Positions 10,401 to 22,496 are shown, numbered from the stretch's first letter. The stretch: 55,931 bases of DNA from Pseudonocardia sp. (GCF_029263155.1 NZ_JAJCYB010000040.1:1-55931); one strand, 5' to 3'. Numbers and translations: made by a program. Notes: a model not told the origin generated them from the letters alone.

Positions 10401-10682
10401 CCGCGCGGCCCGCCGAGCTGCGCCGCAGCCGTGGGCTCGTCCAGGCCTGGGCGGACGCGTCCGCCCTGCCCGGACGGTTCACCGAGGACCTGCAGCTGGT
10501 CCTCGGCGAGGCCATCGCCAACGCCGTCGAGCACGCCTACGGGGGCGGCGACACCACCGGCGAGGTCGACTACACGGTGTGCCGCGTCGACGACACCACC
10601 GTCGAGGCCACCGTCGCCGACCACGGGACGTGGCGGCCACGGTCGGCCGACGCCGGGCACCGCGGCCACGGCCTGCGGGTGA
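4413..10682 (+). CDS. giant hybrid sensor: PAS-GAF-HisKA-HATPase-REC-PAS(5)-GAF(2)-PP2C (frame breaks near 10329)
   Basis: From ATG 4413 the frame runs 2,089 aa, but only the part up to about residue 1972 is authentic; beyond it the reading turns into Pro/Ser/Arg-rich out-of-frame sequence. Domains in order: PAS-like cap (1-145), GAF (165-330), HisKA with phospho-acceptor His358 in SHEFRTPLTL, HATPase (N-box NLLSNALKF near 470, GIGLALV near 535), a 15-nt tandem-repeat linker, receiver with Asp684 in TDVMMPRLDG and Lys in AKPF, five PAS domains (about 766, 903, 1022, 1146 and 1286), two GAF domains (about 1410-1730) and a SpoIIE/PP2C phosphatase (GGDWYDVI, GDVVGQG, YTDGLIERRG). The RsbW-like and STAS domains that should follow are in another frame from 10331. 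A start 168 nt upstream lacks homology. It is probably cytosolic; no membrane segment is evident. Confidence 0.85.
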   Translation: MSGDEWGFAGRGEMAELLRATDWSRTPVGPVASWPPSLRAAVAIMLRSRFPMFLGWGPQLTMFYNDAYIPVLGGKHPGALGTPTQRVWGEIWDVLGPLAADVLAGGSTYAEDLLLVMQRAGFEEETYFTFSYSPIPGDDDGDAAAGLFCACTETTGRVVGERRLATLRALGEVSAVTAHTATQVCETATQVLARNRADVPFAAVYLPGPDGSALRQAATFGVQAGHPLAPAAVPAPSGGGSLWRAATTGEEVVTSGLAGRYPGGVVPDPGAVGSTAPDSAVVVPLGPGTPEAPCGVLAVGVSPYRPLDEDYRSFLRLVAGQLSAAITDARAYEDERARVRALAELDRAKTEFFANLSHEFRTPLTLIRGPVQDLLADDAPDVERVRAELSSVDRNAGRLARLVDDLLDFFRAQAGRARARYEPVDLAVVTADLASMFRSAVQRAGLTLAVDCVPGGEPVAVDREMWEKIVLNLLSNALKFTESGGITVAVRAAGRHVELTVGDTGIGIPAAELPRLFDRFHRVAGDRGRSAEGSGIGLALVRELVELHGGSVEVDSRVGAGSTFTVRLPLGTAHLPAEHLPAEHLAPEHLPPEPLSDPDRPATGAVARPYIDEALRWLPSADGTAGDPATGSGPATVLVVDDNADMREYLTRLLAAHYRVRTAGDGRAALEVVRAEVPDLVVTDVMMPRLDGFGLLAALRDDPATGSVPVIVLSARAGPESTIDGLAAGADDYLAKPFTAGELLARVGSQLELARGRSREAVWRSTLIGAMQDAFYVVDLDADPPRVVELNDAYEEILGYGRAGLPYPAPFPWWPDPDTHPAERREVERSLAAGTSGRLTLPVRHRDGHLVWAAITFATLTDPTTGRRMRVGTLRDVTEDRLAAVRARELADEQLQEADRAFRLLTEHSDDVVGRHDPDGTWRYVSPSVHRMTGWLPEQLVGRHPLDLVHPDDLDATRVALTRVADGPAEVRLRFRRADGTYLWVEARGRPVTDPETGAVELQTVSRDIHARVLAEEELARFRDIAERTSDFVGIADARTGLAVYVNPAGRALVGIGPDDDVGAMPVTDFVVDPAVVAVALSTVARDGLWSGETDFVHRDGTPIPMSQVVTAHRGPRGELDHVSTIARDLRAQRRAAAETHAERERYRALVEQVDVGIYRTAADGSLVFVNDRYRHLMGGSADELAGRRWLERVHPDDRDRVAAAGAAAAAARRSWTDEYRVRTAPGEVRRVTSSAQPLHDAEGAFAGYLGTCVDVTALHDAAEDRRRLAAEQAAHAATEAAADRLQTLVSGLDAVVWEADARSLEIGFMSDRIVEMLGYPLATWLGSRERWIARVHPDDRARVVAVVDTALARGRNWQQTYRMISADSRVVSVQSIVHVEPDEHGRAARLQGVLVDVTERERQERANALLVRIGALQVADRLFGEKLAELVEAAAPLLGELSVLALLGPDGLLRTVAVAAPEHPDAAAAQRRLPPAAIPPSLADRLETGRAFVLPGTGEAVLREVCTDAQELRDRLAVGLHDRLVVPLTGDDQVLGVLTFVSISRSRTTDGFDLALAEELGRRVTAMVQAHEALRREERLRQITADLAAAATVADVADVLMTALVETFGAVGQNAYVVDAEKGVLTLVRAEGYATEIVDRFATIPLDAHTPLCDAARTREPVWLRDHDDWTERYPQLRAEHDEFGYRAALVLPLRGGDGRAVAVIAASFDTARTFPPAERAFALTLAGTAAQAAERALEADRSRTVAEALQHSLLPDSPPIVDRLAVATRYLPGAAGVQAGGDWYDVIALDAHRTAIVVGDVVGQGAAAAAVMGQLRTALSTLLLADAATTPAAALAHLNLVAARTPGARASTAICLILDTAAERLCWAGAGHPPPLLVTAEGRTRYLDAGAGPLLGVVGLDAPIPGPYTDGELAVAPGDTVVLYTDGLIERRGEIVDQGLERLRTTAGTTAAAGPAALASSLLAAAVPETGGPTTTSRWSPPGYCPRPCTSTGGPRGPPSCAAAVGSSRPGRTRPPCPDGSPRTCSWSSARPSPTPSSTPTGAATPPARSTTRCAASTTPPSRPPSPTTGRGGHGRPTPGTAATACG

Positions 10683-11167
10683 TCAGGTCACTGGCGAGCA
10701 CCGCGACCGTCGATCGCCACGACCGCGGCACCACCGTGCGGGTCACCCTCGACGTGCCCGGGCGGGACGACCCGCCGGCCCCCGCGGGCGCCCCCGCCGA
10801 GTGGGACGTCCGACCGGGCACCGGGCACCTGGCCGACGAGTCCCCCGACGCCCGACGGCTCGCCCTGCGCGGGGACCTCGACCTGATCGCCGTCACCGCG
10901 CTGCGCCCGGAGGTGTTCGCGCAGGTCACCGCGACGCCGTCCGCCGCCGGTGGGGTCCGCCGACTCGTCCTCGACCTCACCGACGTGACGTTCCTCGCCA
11001 GCGCCGGCCTCCGGCTGCTGGTGGAGGTGGCCGAGCTCGCGGCCGGGCACGGCTGGACCGTGCGGCTGCGGTACCCGGCGGGCGGGCTCGTCGAGCGGGT
11101 CCTGGAGGTCAGCGGGCTGTCGCACCTCCCGCGGACCGGGCACCCGGGGTCGACGCCCACCTCGTAG
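10331..11167 (+). CDS. displaced C-terminal module of the giant sensor: RsbW-like HATPase + STAS
   Basis: This is the continuation of the sensor at 4413, shifted by -1. The first in-frame residues RAHDDIALVTARV complete the PP2C fold. They are followed by an anti-sigma-type HATPase (LGEAIANAVEHAY as N-box, VADHGTWRP, GHGLRVI) at about 10480-10750 and a STAS domain (LRGDLDLIAVTAL, then DVTFLASAGLRLLVE with the phosphorylatable Ser) at about 10860-11150. Frame 0 reads GAG ACG GGC GGG CCC while homology requires GAG ACG GGN CGG GCC CAC, so one base is missing within GGGCGGG at 10328-10334. No classical slippery heptamer sits there. With the frame mended the protein would be about 2,250 aa. As the sequence stands this module has no obvious start of its own. 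Confidence 0.75.
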   Translation, partial: RAHDDIALVTARVLPPPLHQHRRPARPAELRRSRGLVQAWADASALPGRFTEDLQLVLGEAIANAVEHAYGGGDTTGEVDYTVCRVDDTTVEATVADHGTWRPRSADAGHRGHGLRVIRSLASTATVDRHDRGTTVRVTLDVPGRDDPPAPAGAPAEWDVRPGTGHLADESPDARRLALRGDLDLIAVTALRPEVFAQVTATPSAAGGVRRLVLDLTDVTFLASAGLRLLVEVAELAAGHGWTVRLRYPAGGLVERVLEVSGLSHLPRTGHPGSTPTS

Positions 11168-11302
11168 GGCTCCTGCGGGCGCGTCGACGGGAGCCACAAG
11201 ATCGGGTTCCGACTTGCGCGCCGTTGCCGTCCGCGTAACCTGGCCCGTGCCCGTGTACAGCAGGGCGGAACGAGACCAGACGGGACGAGACGGAACAGGA
11301 TC

Positions 11303-11683
11303 ATGAGCCTGCGCACCGACTCCCTCGCGCACGTGGAGATCATCGCCGCGACCGCCTCGAGCCCCGCGGTCTGCTCCGTGCGTGGTGAGATCGACATCAG
11401 CAACGTCGACACGCTGCGGGCCGCGCTCGCGGAGGCCTTCCGGCGCTGGCCCTCCCTCGTGGTCGACCTCGGTGAGGTCACCTTCTTCGCCTCGGCCGGG
11501 ATCCGGGCCCTGCTCGACGCCCGGACCGGGCACGCCGACCGCACGATGACCATCGTGACCGGCCGCGCGGTCGAGACGATCCTGCGGATCTGCGGCATGG
11601 CGAGCGTGGCGTCCTGCCACCCGGACCGGGAGTCGGCCGCACACGCCTGCCTGGCCCAGGCCCGCGCCACGCGCCGGCCCTGA
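11303..11683 (+). CDS. STAS-domain anti-sigma factor antagonist (RsbV-like)
   Basis: A 126-aa single STAS domain. It opens with a beta strand and VRGEIDISNVDTLRAAL, then LVVDLGEVTFFASAGIRALL, where the Ser in FASAG is the residue phosphorylated by an RsbW-type kinase in this family. Unphosphorylated, such proteins bind the kinase and release its sigma factor; PP2C phosphatases reactivate them. It sits 135 nt after the first giant sensor, which carries both a PP2C and an RsbW-like module, so it is a natural soluble partner of that protein (inference). The sensor's own C-terminal STAS domain is a related sequence. Confidence 0.9.
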   Translation: MSLRTDSLAHVEIIAATASSPAVCSVRGEIDISNVDTLRAALAEAFRRWPSLVVDLGEVTFFASAGIRALLDARTGHADRTMTIVTGRAVETILRICGMASVASCHPDRESAAHACLAQARATRRP

Positions 11684-11782
11684 TCCCCCGAGGGCGTGCC
11701 ACGGCGGTTGCGTCGGGGCCGGTTGACCGGGCCGCAGCCGGGTAGGGAGGACGTGACCGTCCCCCACCCGAGAGGACCGCAC

Positions 11783-12070
11783 ATGGCCGGCACCGCAGCC
11801 CGTCGTCTCCGAACCCGTCCTGCGGCCGATCCTCCCGTACGGCCCGAGGAGGCCTCCGGACCCGGCGGGAACGGCGGCGGGCCGACCGGCGCCGCCGACG
11901 CGGCCGACGTCGGGACGACCGACGTCGGGACGGTGCGTCCCGGCCGCCCGGAGATCGTCTGCGGGGAGCCGGTCCGGGTCCCCCCGTACCGGGTGCTGCT
12001 GCCCGGCCGTCGTCGGTCCGAGTGCTTCGTCGACCGCGGCGGAAGGGCGTCGGGGTCCCGGCCGCAGTGA
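11783..12070 (+). CDS. small uncharacterised protein, doubtful
   Basis: A 95-aa frame from ATG 11783, preceded by a purine-rich AGAGGAC that could be a ribosome binding site. The first half is low-complexity (Pro, Gly, Ala, Arg); the second half reads PEIVCGEPVRVPPYRVLLPG and ends in a basic tail. There is no motif I can assign, and the composition is close to what random high-GC sequence gives. It stops just before the YihY remnant, so it may be non-coding. Confidence 0.3.
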   Translation: MAGTAARRLRTRPAADPPVRPEEASGPGGNGGGPTGAADAADVGTTDVGTVRPGRPEIVCGEPVRVPPYRVLLPGRRRSECFVDRGGRASGSRPQ

Positions 12071-12082
12071 TCGGACCGGGGC

Positions 12083-12330
12083 GTGCCGGCTGCGCACGAC
12101 GAGGACGAGACGCGCGGCTTCCTCCGGCTGCGCGGCACGGCGACCGCGCTGACGCTGGGCGCGCATCGTGTTCGTGCTGCTGGCGCTCGCCCTGGTCGCC
12201 GTGGTCCCGGTGCTGCTCGACGCGCTGGCCCTGGGGCCGGTCGGCACCGTGCTGGCCCAGGTGCTGCGGTGGACCCTGCTCGTCGCGGTGCACCGGCGAC
12301 GGTGCGCGGTCCGGCGCGTCCTGCACGCGT
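12083..12330 (+). pseudogene. remnant of a YihY/BrkB-family membrane protein gene
   Basis: Two frames together recreate the middle of a YihY/UPF0761 protein. The first reads DEDETRGFLRLRGTATALTLGA. One base later the other frame continues (I)VFVLLALALVAVVPVLLDA and then LGPVGTVLAQVLRW, the characteristic hydrophobic segment of that family. The join needs removal of one base near 12163 (GGC GCG c ATC GTG). The rest of the family, both the N-terminal membrane segments and the C-terminal GAELNAE-type end, is absent. This is therefore a decayed internal fragment of about 80 residues. Its second frame happens to run open into the TPP enzyme downstream, which could cause an automatic start call to add a false membrane segment to that protein. 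Confidence 0.75.
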
Positions 12331-12359
12331 CGGTCGGCCGTGAGCGGGTATGCACGGGC

Positions 12360-14216
12360 ATGACCGACCGCAGCGCAGACACCCGAGGCCCGCACACCTC
12401 ACCCGCGGGCACGGCGAGCCCGGACACGACCCTGGTGAGCGACGCGATCGTCGCGAGGCTGCGCGACTGGGGGGTGCGCCGCGTCTTCGGCTACGCAGGT
12501 GACGGCATCGACCCGCTGCTGGCGGCGTTCCGCCGCGCGGGCGGCGATCCCGCGCTCGTCACCGCCCGCCACGAGGAGATGACCGCGTTCATGGCGAGCG
12601 GGCACGCCAAGGTCACCGGCGAGGTCGGCGTGTGCCTGTCCACCCAGGGGCCGGGCGCGATCCACCTGCTCGCCGGGCTCTACGACGCGAAGCTGGACCG
12701 CAAGCCGGTGGTCGCGATCGTCGGGCAGGTCGTGTCGACGGCGCTGGGCAGCGGCTACCTGCAGGAGGTCGATCTGCACACCCTGTTCAAGGACGCCTGC
12801 GGACAGTACGTGCAGACCGTGGTGTCCCCGGAGCAGCTCCCGCACGCGCTGGACAACGCGTTCCGGACCGCGCTGGACACCGCGACCCCGACCTGCCTGA
12901 TCGTGCCCCACGACGTGCAGCAGGCCCGCACGTCCGACGTCACCCCGCACGAGCACGCGATGGTGCCGAGCAGCACGGCCCTGTCGCGTCCGCACGTCGT
13001 GCCCCGCCGGGCCGACCTGGACCGCGCGGTGGAGGTGCTGACCGCCGGGTCGCGGCCCGCCGTGCTGGTCGGGCAGGGGGCCTACGGTGCGGAGGCCGAG
13101 CTCCTGGAGGTCGTCGAGCTGCTCGGGGCCGGGGTGACGGCGTCGCTGCTGGGCAAGCCGGTCCTCGACGAGTCCCTGCCCTTCCACAGCGGGGTGATGG
13201 GCCATCTGGGGACCACGGCGTCCGCGGAGCTGATGGGTCGCTGCGACACCCTGCTCGTGGTGGGCAGCAACGACCCGTGGACCGAGTTCTATCCCGCTCC
13301 GGGGCAGGCCCGCACCGTCCAGATCGACATCGCCGGGCGCAACATCGGGACGAAGGCCCCGGTCGAGGTGGGGCTGACCGGCGACGCGCGCGACACCCTG
13401 GCCGCCCTGCGGGACCGGCTCGCCGACCGCGGCACCGCCCCCGGTCGACGGTGGCGCGCCGAGGTGGAGGGCGCGGTGCGGGGCTGGCGGGAGGTGCGCG
13501 AGCAGCGCGCGGCCGAGCCGGCCGGATCGGCGGGGGTGCTGAACCCGCAGGCGGTCGTGCACGCCCTGTCCGCGGAGCTGCCCGCCGACGCACTGGTCAG
13601 CGTGGACGTGGGGTCGTGCACCTACTGGTACGCCCGGTTCGTCGCGCTGCCGCCCGGGGTGCGCGGTCACGTGTCCGGGACCCTCGCCTCGATGGGGTGC
13701 GCCATGCCGACCGCGCTGGCCGGCAAGCTGGACCGGACCGACCGCCCGGTCGTCGTGCTGGCCGGGGACGGCGCGATGCAGATGAACGGGCTGTCGGAGC
13801 TGATCACCGTGGCCCGGCACTGGCGGGAGTGGGAGGACCCGCGGTTCGTGGTGCTGGTGCTGCACAACGGGGACCTCTCGGAGGTGTCCTGGGAGCAGCG
13901 CGAGGTCGAGGGCGACCCCCGCTACCCGACCTCGCAGGAGGTGCCGGCGTTCCCCTACGCCCGCTACGCCGAGCTGCTCGACCTCGGTGCCGCCCGCATC
14001 GACTCCGCCGACGCGATCGCCCCGGCCTGGCGCGCCGCCCTCGCCGCGGACCGGCCGTTCCTCGTCGAGGCCGTCATCGACCCGGACACGCCGCTGCTGG
14101 CACCCGCCCAGCCCGCAGGCAAGGTCGAGCAGATGCTCGCCGGACTGGACCAGGAGCCCGGCGGCGGCCCGGCCGCGGACCAGCTGCACCGGCAGCGTGA
14201 CCAGGAGGTCGGCTGA
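12360..14216 (+). CDS. thiamine-pyrophosphate-dependent enzyme, pyruvate oxidase/PoxB-like
   Basis: A 618-aa three-domain TPP enzyme. The N-terminal Pyr domain has the catalytic Glu in TARHEEMTAF and the family-typical GYAGDGID and STQGPGAIHLL. The central domain carries VLVGQGAYGAEAELLEV, and the C-terminal PP domain has the Mg-TPP motif GDGAMQMNGLSEL with a downstream Asn (VLVLHNGDLSEV). The N-terminal half resembles E. coli PoxB more than biosynthetic acetolactate synthase, and no regulatory small subunit is adjacent. The likely reaction is oxidative decarboxylation of pyruvate to acetate or acetyl-phosphate, but the substrate is not proven. ATG 12360 is preferred to an open extension upstream, which is the YihY remnant. 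The ending is charged (QLHRQRDQEVG) rather than an obvious lipid-binding tail. Confidence 0.85.
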   Translation: MTDRSADTRGPHTSPAGTASPDTTLVSDAIVARLRDWGVRRVFGYAGDGIDPLLAAFRRAGGDPALVTARHEEMTAFMASGHAKVTGEVGVCLSTQGPGAIHLLAGLYDAKLDRKPVVAIVGQVVSTALGSGYLQEVDLHTLFKDACGQYVQTVVSPEQLPHALDNAFRTALDTATPTCLIVPHDVQQARTSDVTPHEHAMVPSSTALSRPHVVPRRADLDRAVEVLTAGSRPAVLVGQGAYGAEAELLEVVELLGAGVTASLLGKPVLDESLPFHSGVMGHLGTTASAELMGRCDTLLVVGSNDPWTEFYPAPGQARTVQIDIAGRNIGTKAPVEVGLTGDARDTLAALRDRLADRGTAPGRRWRAEVEGAVRGWREVREQRAAEPAGSAGVLNPQAVVHALSAELPADALVSVDVGSCTYWYARFVALPPGVRGHVSGTLASMGCAMPTALAGKLDRTDRPVVVLAGDGAMQMNGLSELITVARHWREWEDPRFVVLVLHNGDLSEVSWEQREVEGDPRYPTSQEVPAFPYARYAELLDLGAARIDSADAIAPAWRAALAADRPFLVEAVIDPDTPLLAPAQPAGKVEQMLAGLDQEPGGGPAADQLHRQRDQEVG

Positions 14217-14306
14217 GCCCGGCGCCGCGAGGTGCGGGCGCATGCCCCCGGCGGCATCGGGCACACCCGCGCGCATCGTCGGGCCCGTGGTGGGTAACCC
14301 GCCGTC

Positions 14307-15034
14307 GTGGTTCCCCTCCTCGATCACCTGTCCCTACCCCGTCGCGTGCGGACCGTGGCGCGCTGGCCCGTCGGCGTCGCCCGCGCCACGTGGGAGTACC
14401 TGACCCGGGCGGTCCCGGTACACCGCACGGCGTCGGCCGGGGACGGTGCGGACCTGCCCGCCGCCGTCCCGCCGCCTGGCACGACAGCCGGATCCAGGGG
14501 CCGGACCGCGGTGTGGGTCCGCTGCTGCACCGGCGCTACTCGGTCGTCGTGGACGGCGTGGGCGGCGACGCCGCGGCCCTGATGAGCCGCTTCTCCGCCC
14601 ACCCCAACTACGGCGTGCCCGACGACGTCGCCACGTTCGTCAAGACGCGTGGGGTGGACGGCACCGCGGCGGTGGGCGACGAGTTCTCGATCCGGATGCC
14701 GGGCCCGTGGAACGGGCCGGTCCGCGTCATCGGCACCACCGCGACGACCTGGCGCCTGGCCACCCTCGACGGCCACCTGGAGGCCGGACAGATCGAGTTC
14801 CGCGCCCGCGACGAGGGTGGCGCCGTGGCGCTGGAGATCGAGTCCTGGGCCCGGCCCGGTGACGTGCTGTCGCACGTGCTCTACAACATCGTGGGGCTCG
14901 CCCGGGAGGTGCAGCTCAACCTGTGGATCGAGACCCTGCTCCGGCTCGCGCACCGCAGCGGCGGGGACGTCCGTGACGGGGTGCACGTGGACACCAGGCA
15001 CGTGTCGGCCACCGAGGTCGTCGCGGCCGGCTGA
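14307..15034 (+). pseudogene. DUF1990-family protein, frameshifted
   Basis: The N-terminal part is read from GTG 14307 (VPLLDHLSLPRRVRTVARWP, then ADLPAAVP). The main domain lies in the -1 frame from about 14470 to TGA 15034 (AWHDSRIQG, GVGPLLHRRYSV, MPGPWNGPVRVI, GHLEAGQIEFRA, ALEIESWARPGD, REVQLNLWIETLLRL), typical of DUF1990 proteins of about 240 aa. The two frames join at GTCCCGCCGCCTGGCAC, where one base appears to be missing. No second start fits the C-terminal part well. Function of the family is unknown. Whether this is a true pseudogene or a sequencing deletion cannot be told here; apart from the one break the coding signal is intact. Confidence 0.7.
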
Positions 15035-15154
15035 ACCCGGCTGGGCCGGACGCGTCCGGGCGACGGACGCGCTCGCCGCGAGCGGCGCTCGGAGTCTGCG
15101 GTCGCTGCGTGCCGCGCCGGATGCCAGACTTCGCCACCGAGTCCCGGTGGGGAG

Positions 15155-19912
<4,758 letters not shown>

Positions 19913-19921
19913 CATCCGCGG

Positions 19922-21757
19922 ATGTCGTCCGACGACCCGGCCCAGGCGCGCGGTCTCGCCCTGCAGCACCTGGCCGAGCAGCTCTCCCGGGCGGCCACGC
20001 CGGTGGACATCGGCAGGCTCGCGGTCACCGCGGCGGCCCAGGTGCTGGAGGCCGACGCGGCCGGGGTGTACGCCACCACGGAGTCGGGCGAGCTGGAGTC
20101 GCTGCACTCCGCGGGCTGGTCGGCGCAGACGTCGGGGCGCTACCGGCGGCTCACGGTGCGGCGTGGCGGCCCGCTGTCGGACGCGGTGCTCGACGGGGAA
20201 CCGGTGTGGCTGGAGGACGCCGAACAGTGGCGCCGCCGCTACCCGGAGATGGCCCCGGTCGGCACGTCGGAGGGCTTCCAGGCCACGGCATGTGTCCCGC
20301 TGCGGGTGGAGGACCGCGACCTCGGGGCGATCGTGTTCACCTTCTCCCGGCCGCGCGAGTTCCTCCCGCCCGAGCGCAGCCACCTGCTCGCCGTGGCCGC
20401 CCTGTGCGCGCAGGCGCTGGACCGGGCCCGCCTGCTCGTCGCCGAGCGCACGGCCCGCGCCGACGCCGAGCGCCAGCTGGCCCGGATGACCTTCCTCGCC
20501 CAGGCCGCCGGACTGATGGAGGCACCCCTGTCGGTGCAGGAACGCCTCCAGCAGCTCGCCGACCTCGCCGTCACCGGCACCGCGGACTGGTGCGCCGTGC
20601 ACCTCGTCGGCGACGGGCGCGTCGACCGCGTGGCGGTGGCCCACTCCGACCCGGCCAAGGTCGCCTTCGTCGCCCGGCTCGAACAGCGCTACCCGCCCGA
20701 CCCGGATGCGCCCACCGGCGCGATCGCGGTCGCCCGCACCGGCGAGCCGGTGTTCCTGCCCGACATCCCCGACGACCTGCTCGTCGCGGCCGCCCGCGAC
20801 GACGAGCACCTCGAGCTGATCCGCTCGATCGGCATGCGGTCCGGGCTGGTGGTGCCGCTGCTGGTGCGCGGGCGCAGCCTCGGGGCGCTCACCCTGGTCC
20901 AGGCCGAGTCCGGCGAGCGGTTCAGCGAGGTCGATCTCGCCTTCGCGAACCAGCTCGCCGCCACCGCGGCCGTGGCCCTGGACAACGCGCGCCTCTACGA
21001 GCAGCAGCGACGGACCGCGCACACGCTGCAGTCCGCCCTGCTGCCCGCCGCCCTGCCCGCCGCGCCCGGGCTCGACCTGGCCGTGCGGTACCTCCCGCAG
21101 GGCGCCGACGAGGCCGACCTGCGGGTCGGCGGCGACCTCTACGACGTCGTCGCGGGGACGGTGCCGGGACGCTGGGCCGTCACCGTCGCCGACGTGTGCG
21201 GCAAGGGGGCGGAGGCCGCCGCGCTGACCGCCCTGATCCGGCACACCGTCCGCGCCGACGTCGGCCACGGCCTCGGCCCGGCCGCGGTGCTGCGGCGACT
21301 GAACGCCGCGATGCTGCACGACTCGGTCGGCGACCCGGCGCGGTTCGCGACGGTGGTGCACGCCCACCTGGACGTGGCCCCGGACCGGGTGCGGGCCCAG
21401 CTGGTCAGCGCCGGGCACGTTCCCGCGCTCGCCGTGCGGGCGGGCCGGGTGGAGACCGTCGATGCCCCGGGTACGCTCCTCGGGGTCTACCCCGAGGTCT
21501 CGCTGACCGAGGTGGAGATCGTCCTGGAACCCGACGAGCTGCTGGTCCTGCTCACCGACGGAGTCACGGAGGCACGCGGGATGGACGGCTGGTACGGGCC
21601 GCGGCGCCTCCGCGACGTCGTCGCGGCGCAGGCCGGGCGGCGGGCCGAGGCCGTCGCCGCGGCGATCGTCGCCGACGTCACCGCGTTCCAGGTGGGGTCG
21701 CCGCGCGACGACATCGCCCTGCTCGTCGTGGGCGCGACGCCGCAGGAGGGGTCGTGA
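19922..21757 (+). CDS. GAF-GAF-SpoIIE/PP2C serine phosphatase (RsbU-like)
   Basis: A 611-aa protein starting at ATG 19922, ten nt after the second giant sensor. Two GAF domains (about residues 20-175 and 200-355; AADVLEAD-like and VHLVGDGRVDRVA segments) precede a PP2C phosphatase with VGGDLYDVV, VADVCGKGAEAAALT and LLTDGVTEARG, which hold the metal-binding Asp residues. It should dephosphorylate STAS antagonists and thereby activate the sigma factor held by an RsbW kinase. The gene overlaps the next one by 4 nt (GTGA), and a STAS gene and an RsbW-like gene follow, so this is a complete phosphatase-antagonist-kinase operon. Confidence 0.93.
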   Translation: MSSDDPAQARGLALQHLAEQLSRAATPVDIGRLAVTAAAQVLEADAAGVYATTESGELESLHSAGWSAQTSGRYRRLTVRRGGPLSDAVLDGEPVWLEDAEQWRRRYPEMAPVGTSEGFQATACVPLRVEDRDLGAIVFTFSRPREFLPPERSHLLAVAALCAQALDRARLLVAERTARADAERQLARMTFLAQAAGLMEAPLSVQERLQQLADLAVTGTADWCAVHLVGDGRVDRVAVAHSDPAKVAFVARLEQRYPPDPDAPTGAIAVARTGEPVFLPDIPDDLLVAAARDDEHLELIRSIGMRSGLVVPLLVRGRSLGALTLVQAESGERFSEVDLAFANQLAATAAVALDNARLYEQQRRTAHTLQSALLPAALPAAPGLDLAVRYLPQGADEADLRVGGDLYDVVAGTVPGRWAVTVADVCGKGAEAAALTALIRHTVRADVGHGLGPAAVLRRLNAAMLHDSVGDPARFATVVHAHLDVAPDRVRAQLVSAGHVPALAVRAGRVETVDAPGTLLGVYPEVSLTEVEIVLEPDELLVLLTDGVTEARGMDGWYGPRRLRDVVAAQAGRRAEAVAAAIVADVTAFQVGSPRDDIALLVVGATPQEGS

Positions 21758-22104
21758 CCCGGCCCGCCGCCGACGGCGGCCGGCGTCGGGAACACCAGGT
21801 GGTCGTGCTGCGAGGTGAGCTGGACATCGCCACGCTCGCCGAGGCCGCGGCCCGGGTCGAGGCGGCCGAGGCGCACGAGCCCGCCGTCCTGGTCATCGAC
21901 CTGTCCGAGCTGTCGTTCGTGGACTCGTCGGGGGTCCGCCTGGTCCTGCTGGCCGACCGGCGCGCCCGCGACGCCGGGCGGCGGGTGGCGGTGCGGCTGG
22001 GCAGCGGTCCTGCCCTGCGGGTGTTCCACGCGTTGGGGATCGCCGAGAAGCTCGACACCGACACCGACGACGGGGTCGGCGGCGGCCCCGGACCGGTGGC
22101 CTGA
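21754..22104 (+). CDS. STAS-domain anti-sigma factor antagonist (RsbV-like)
   Basis: A 116-aa STAS protein beginning at GTG 21754, which overlaps the stop of the phosphatase gene and implies translational coupling. Key segments are VVLRGELDIATLAEAAARVE and LVIDLSELSFVDSSGVRLVL, with the phospho-acceptor Ser in DSSG. It is translationally coupled again to the kinase gene at 22104 by TGATG. The frame extends far upstream only as an out-of-frame reading of the phosphatase gene, so the short form is the real one. Confidence 0.92.
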   Translation: MTRPAADGGRRREHQVVVLRGELDIATLAEAAARVEAAEAHEPAVLVIDLSELSFVDSSGVRLVLLADRRARDAGRRVAVRLGSGPALRVFHALGIAEKLDTDTDDGVGGGPGPVA

Positions 22105-22496
22105 TGCGCGCGCCGCTGACCGCCATCATCGACCTGCCGCCCGAGCACCGCAGCGTCCCCACCGCTCGCCGCCTGCTCTCCGAGCTGCTCGGGTCCTGGG
22201 CTGCCGATCACTACGGCGACGACGCGAACCTGCTGCTCAGCGAGCTGGTGACCAACGTCGTCCGGCACGTGACGTCCGGGACCAAGCTGGTCCTGGAGAT
22301 CCACCTGACCGGCTTGCTCCTGCGCGTCGCCGTGGTCGACGACTCCCCGGCGCAGCCACGGGTCGCCGACCGGGCGGGCGAGGAGGTCGGGGGGCACGGC
22401 CTGCAGCTCGTCGCCTCGATCGCCGACCGGTGGGGCAGCGAGCGGCACGCCGACGGCAAGCGCGTGTGGTTCGAGCTGGCCCGCGCCGCGTCCTGA
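22104..22496 (+). CDS. RsbW-like anti-sigma factor / serine kinase (HATPase_c)
   Basis: A 130-aa GHKL ATPase. LLLSELVTNVVRHV is the N-box with Glu and Asn, VAVVDDSPAQP is the G1-type segment, and GGHGLQLVASIAD is the G2 glycine loop. Proteins of this size phosphorylate a STAS partner and sequester a sigma factor. The start codon overlaps the STAS stop (TGATG). It is the last gene of the operon; the next genes run on the other strand. No sigma-B/F-type gene is adjacent, so its sigma target must be encoded elsewhere or it acts on another partner (inference). Confidence 0.9.
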   Translation: MRAPLTAIIDLPPEHRSVPTARRLLSELLGSWAADHYGDDANLLLSELVTNVVRHVTSGTKLVLEIHLTGLLLRVAVVDDSPAQPRVADRAGEEVGGHGLQLVASIADRWGSERHADGKRVWFELARAAS

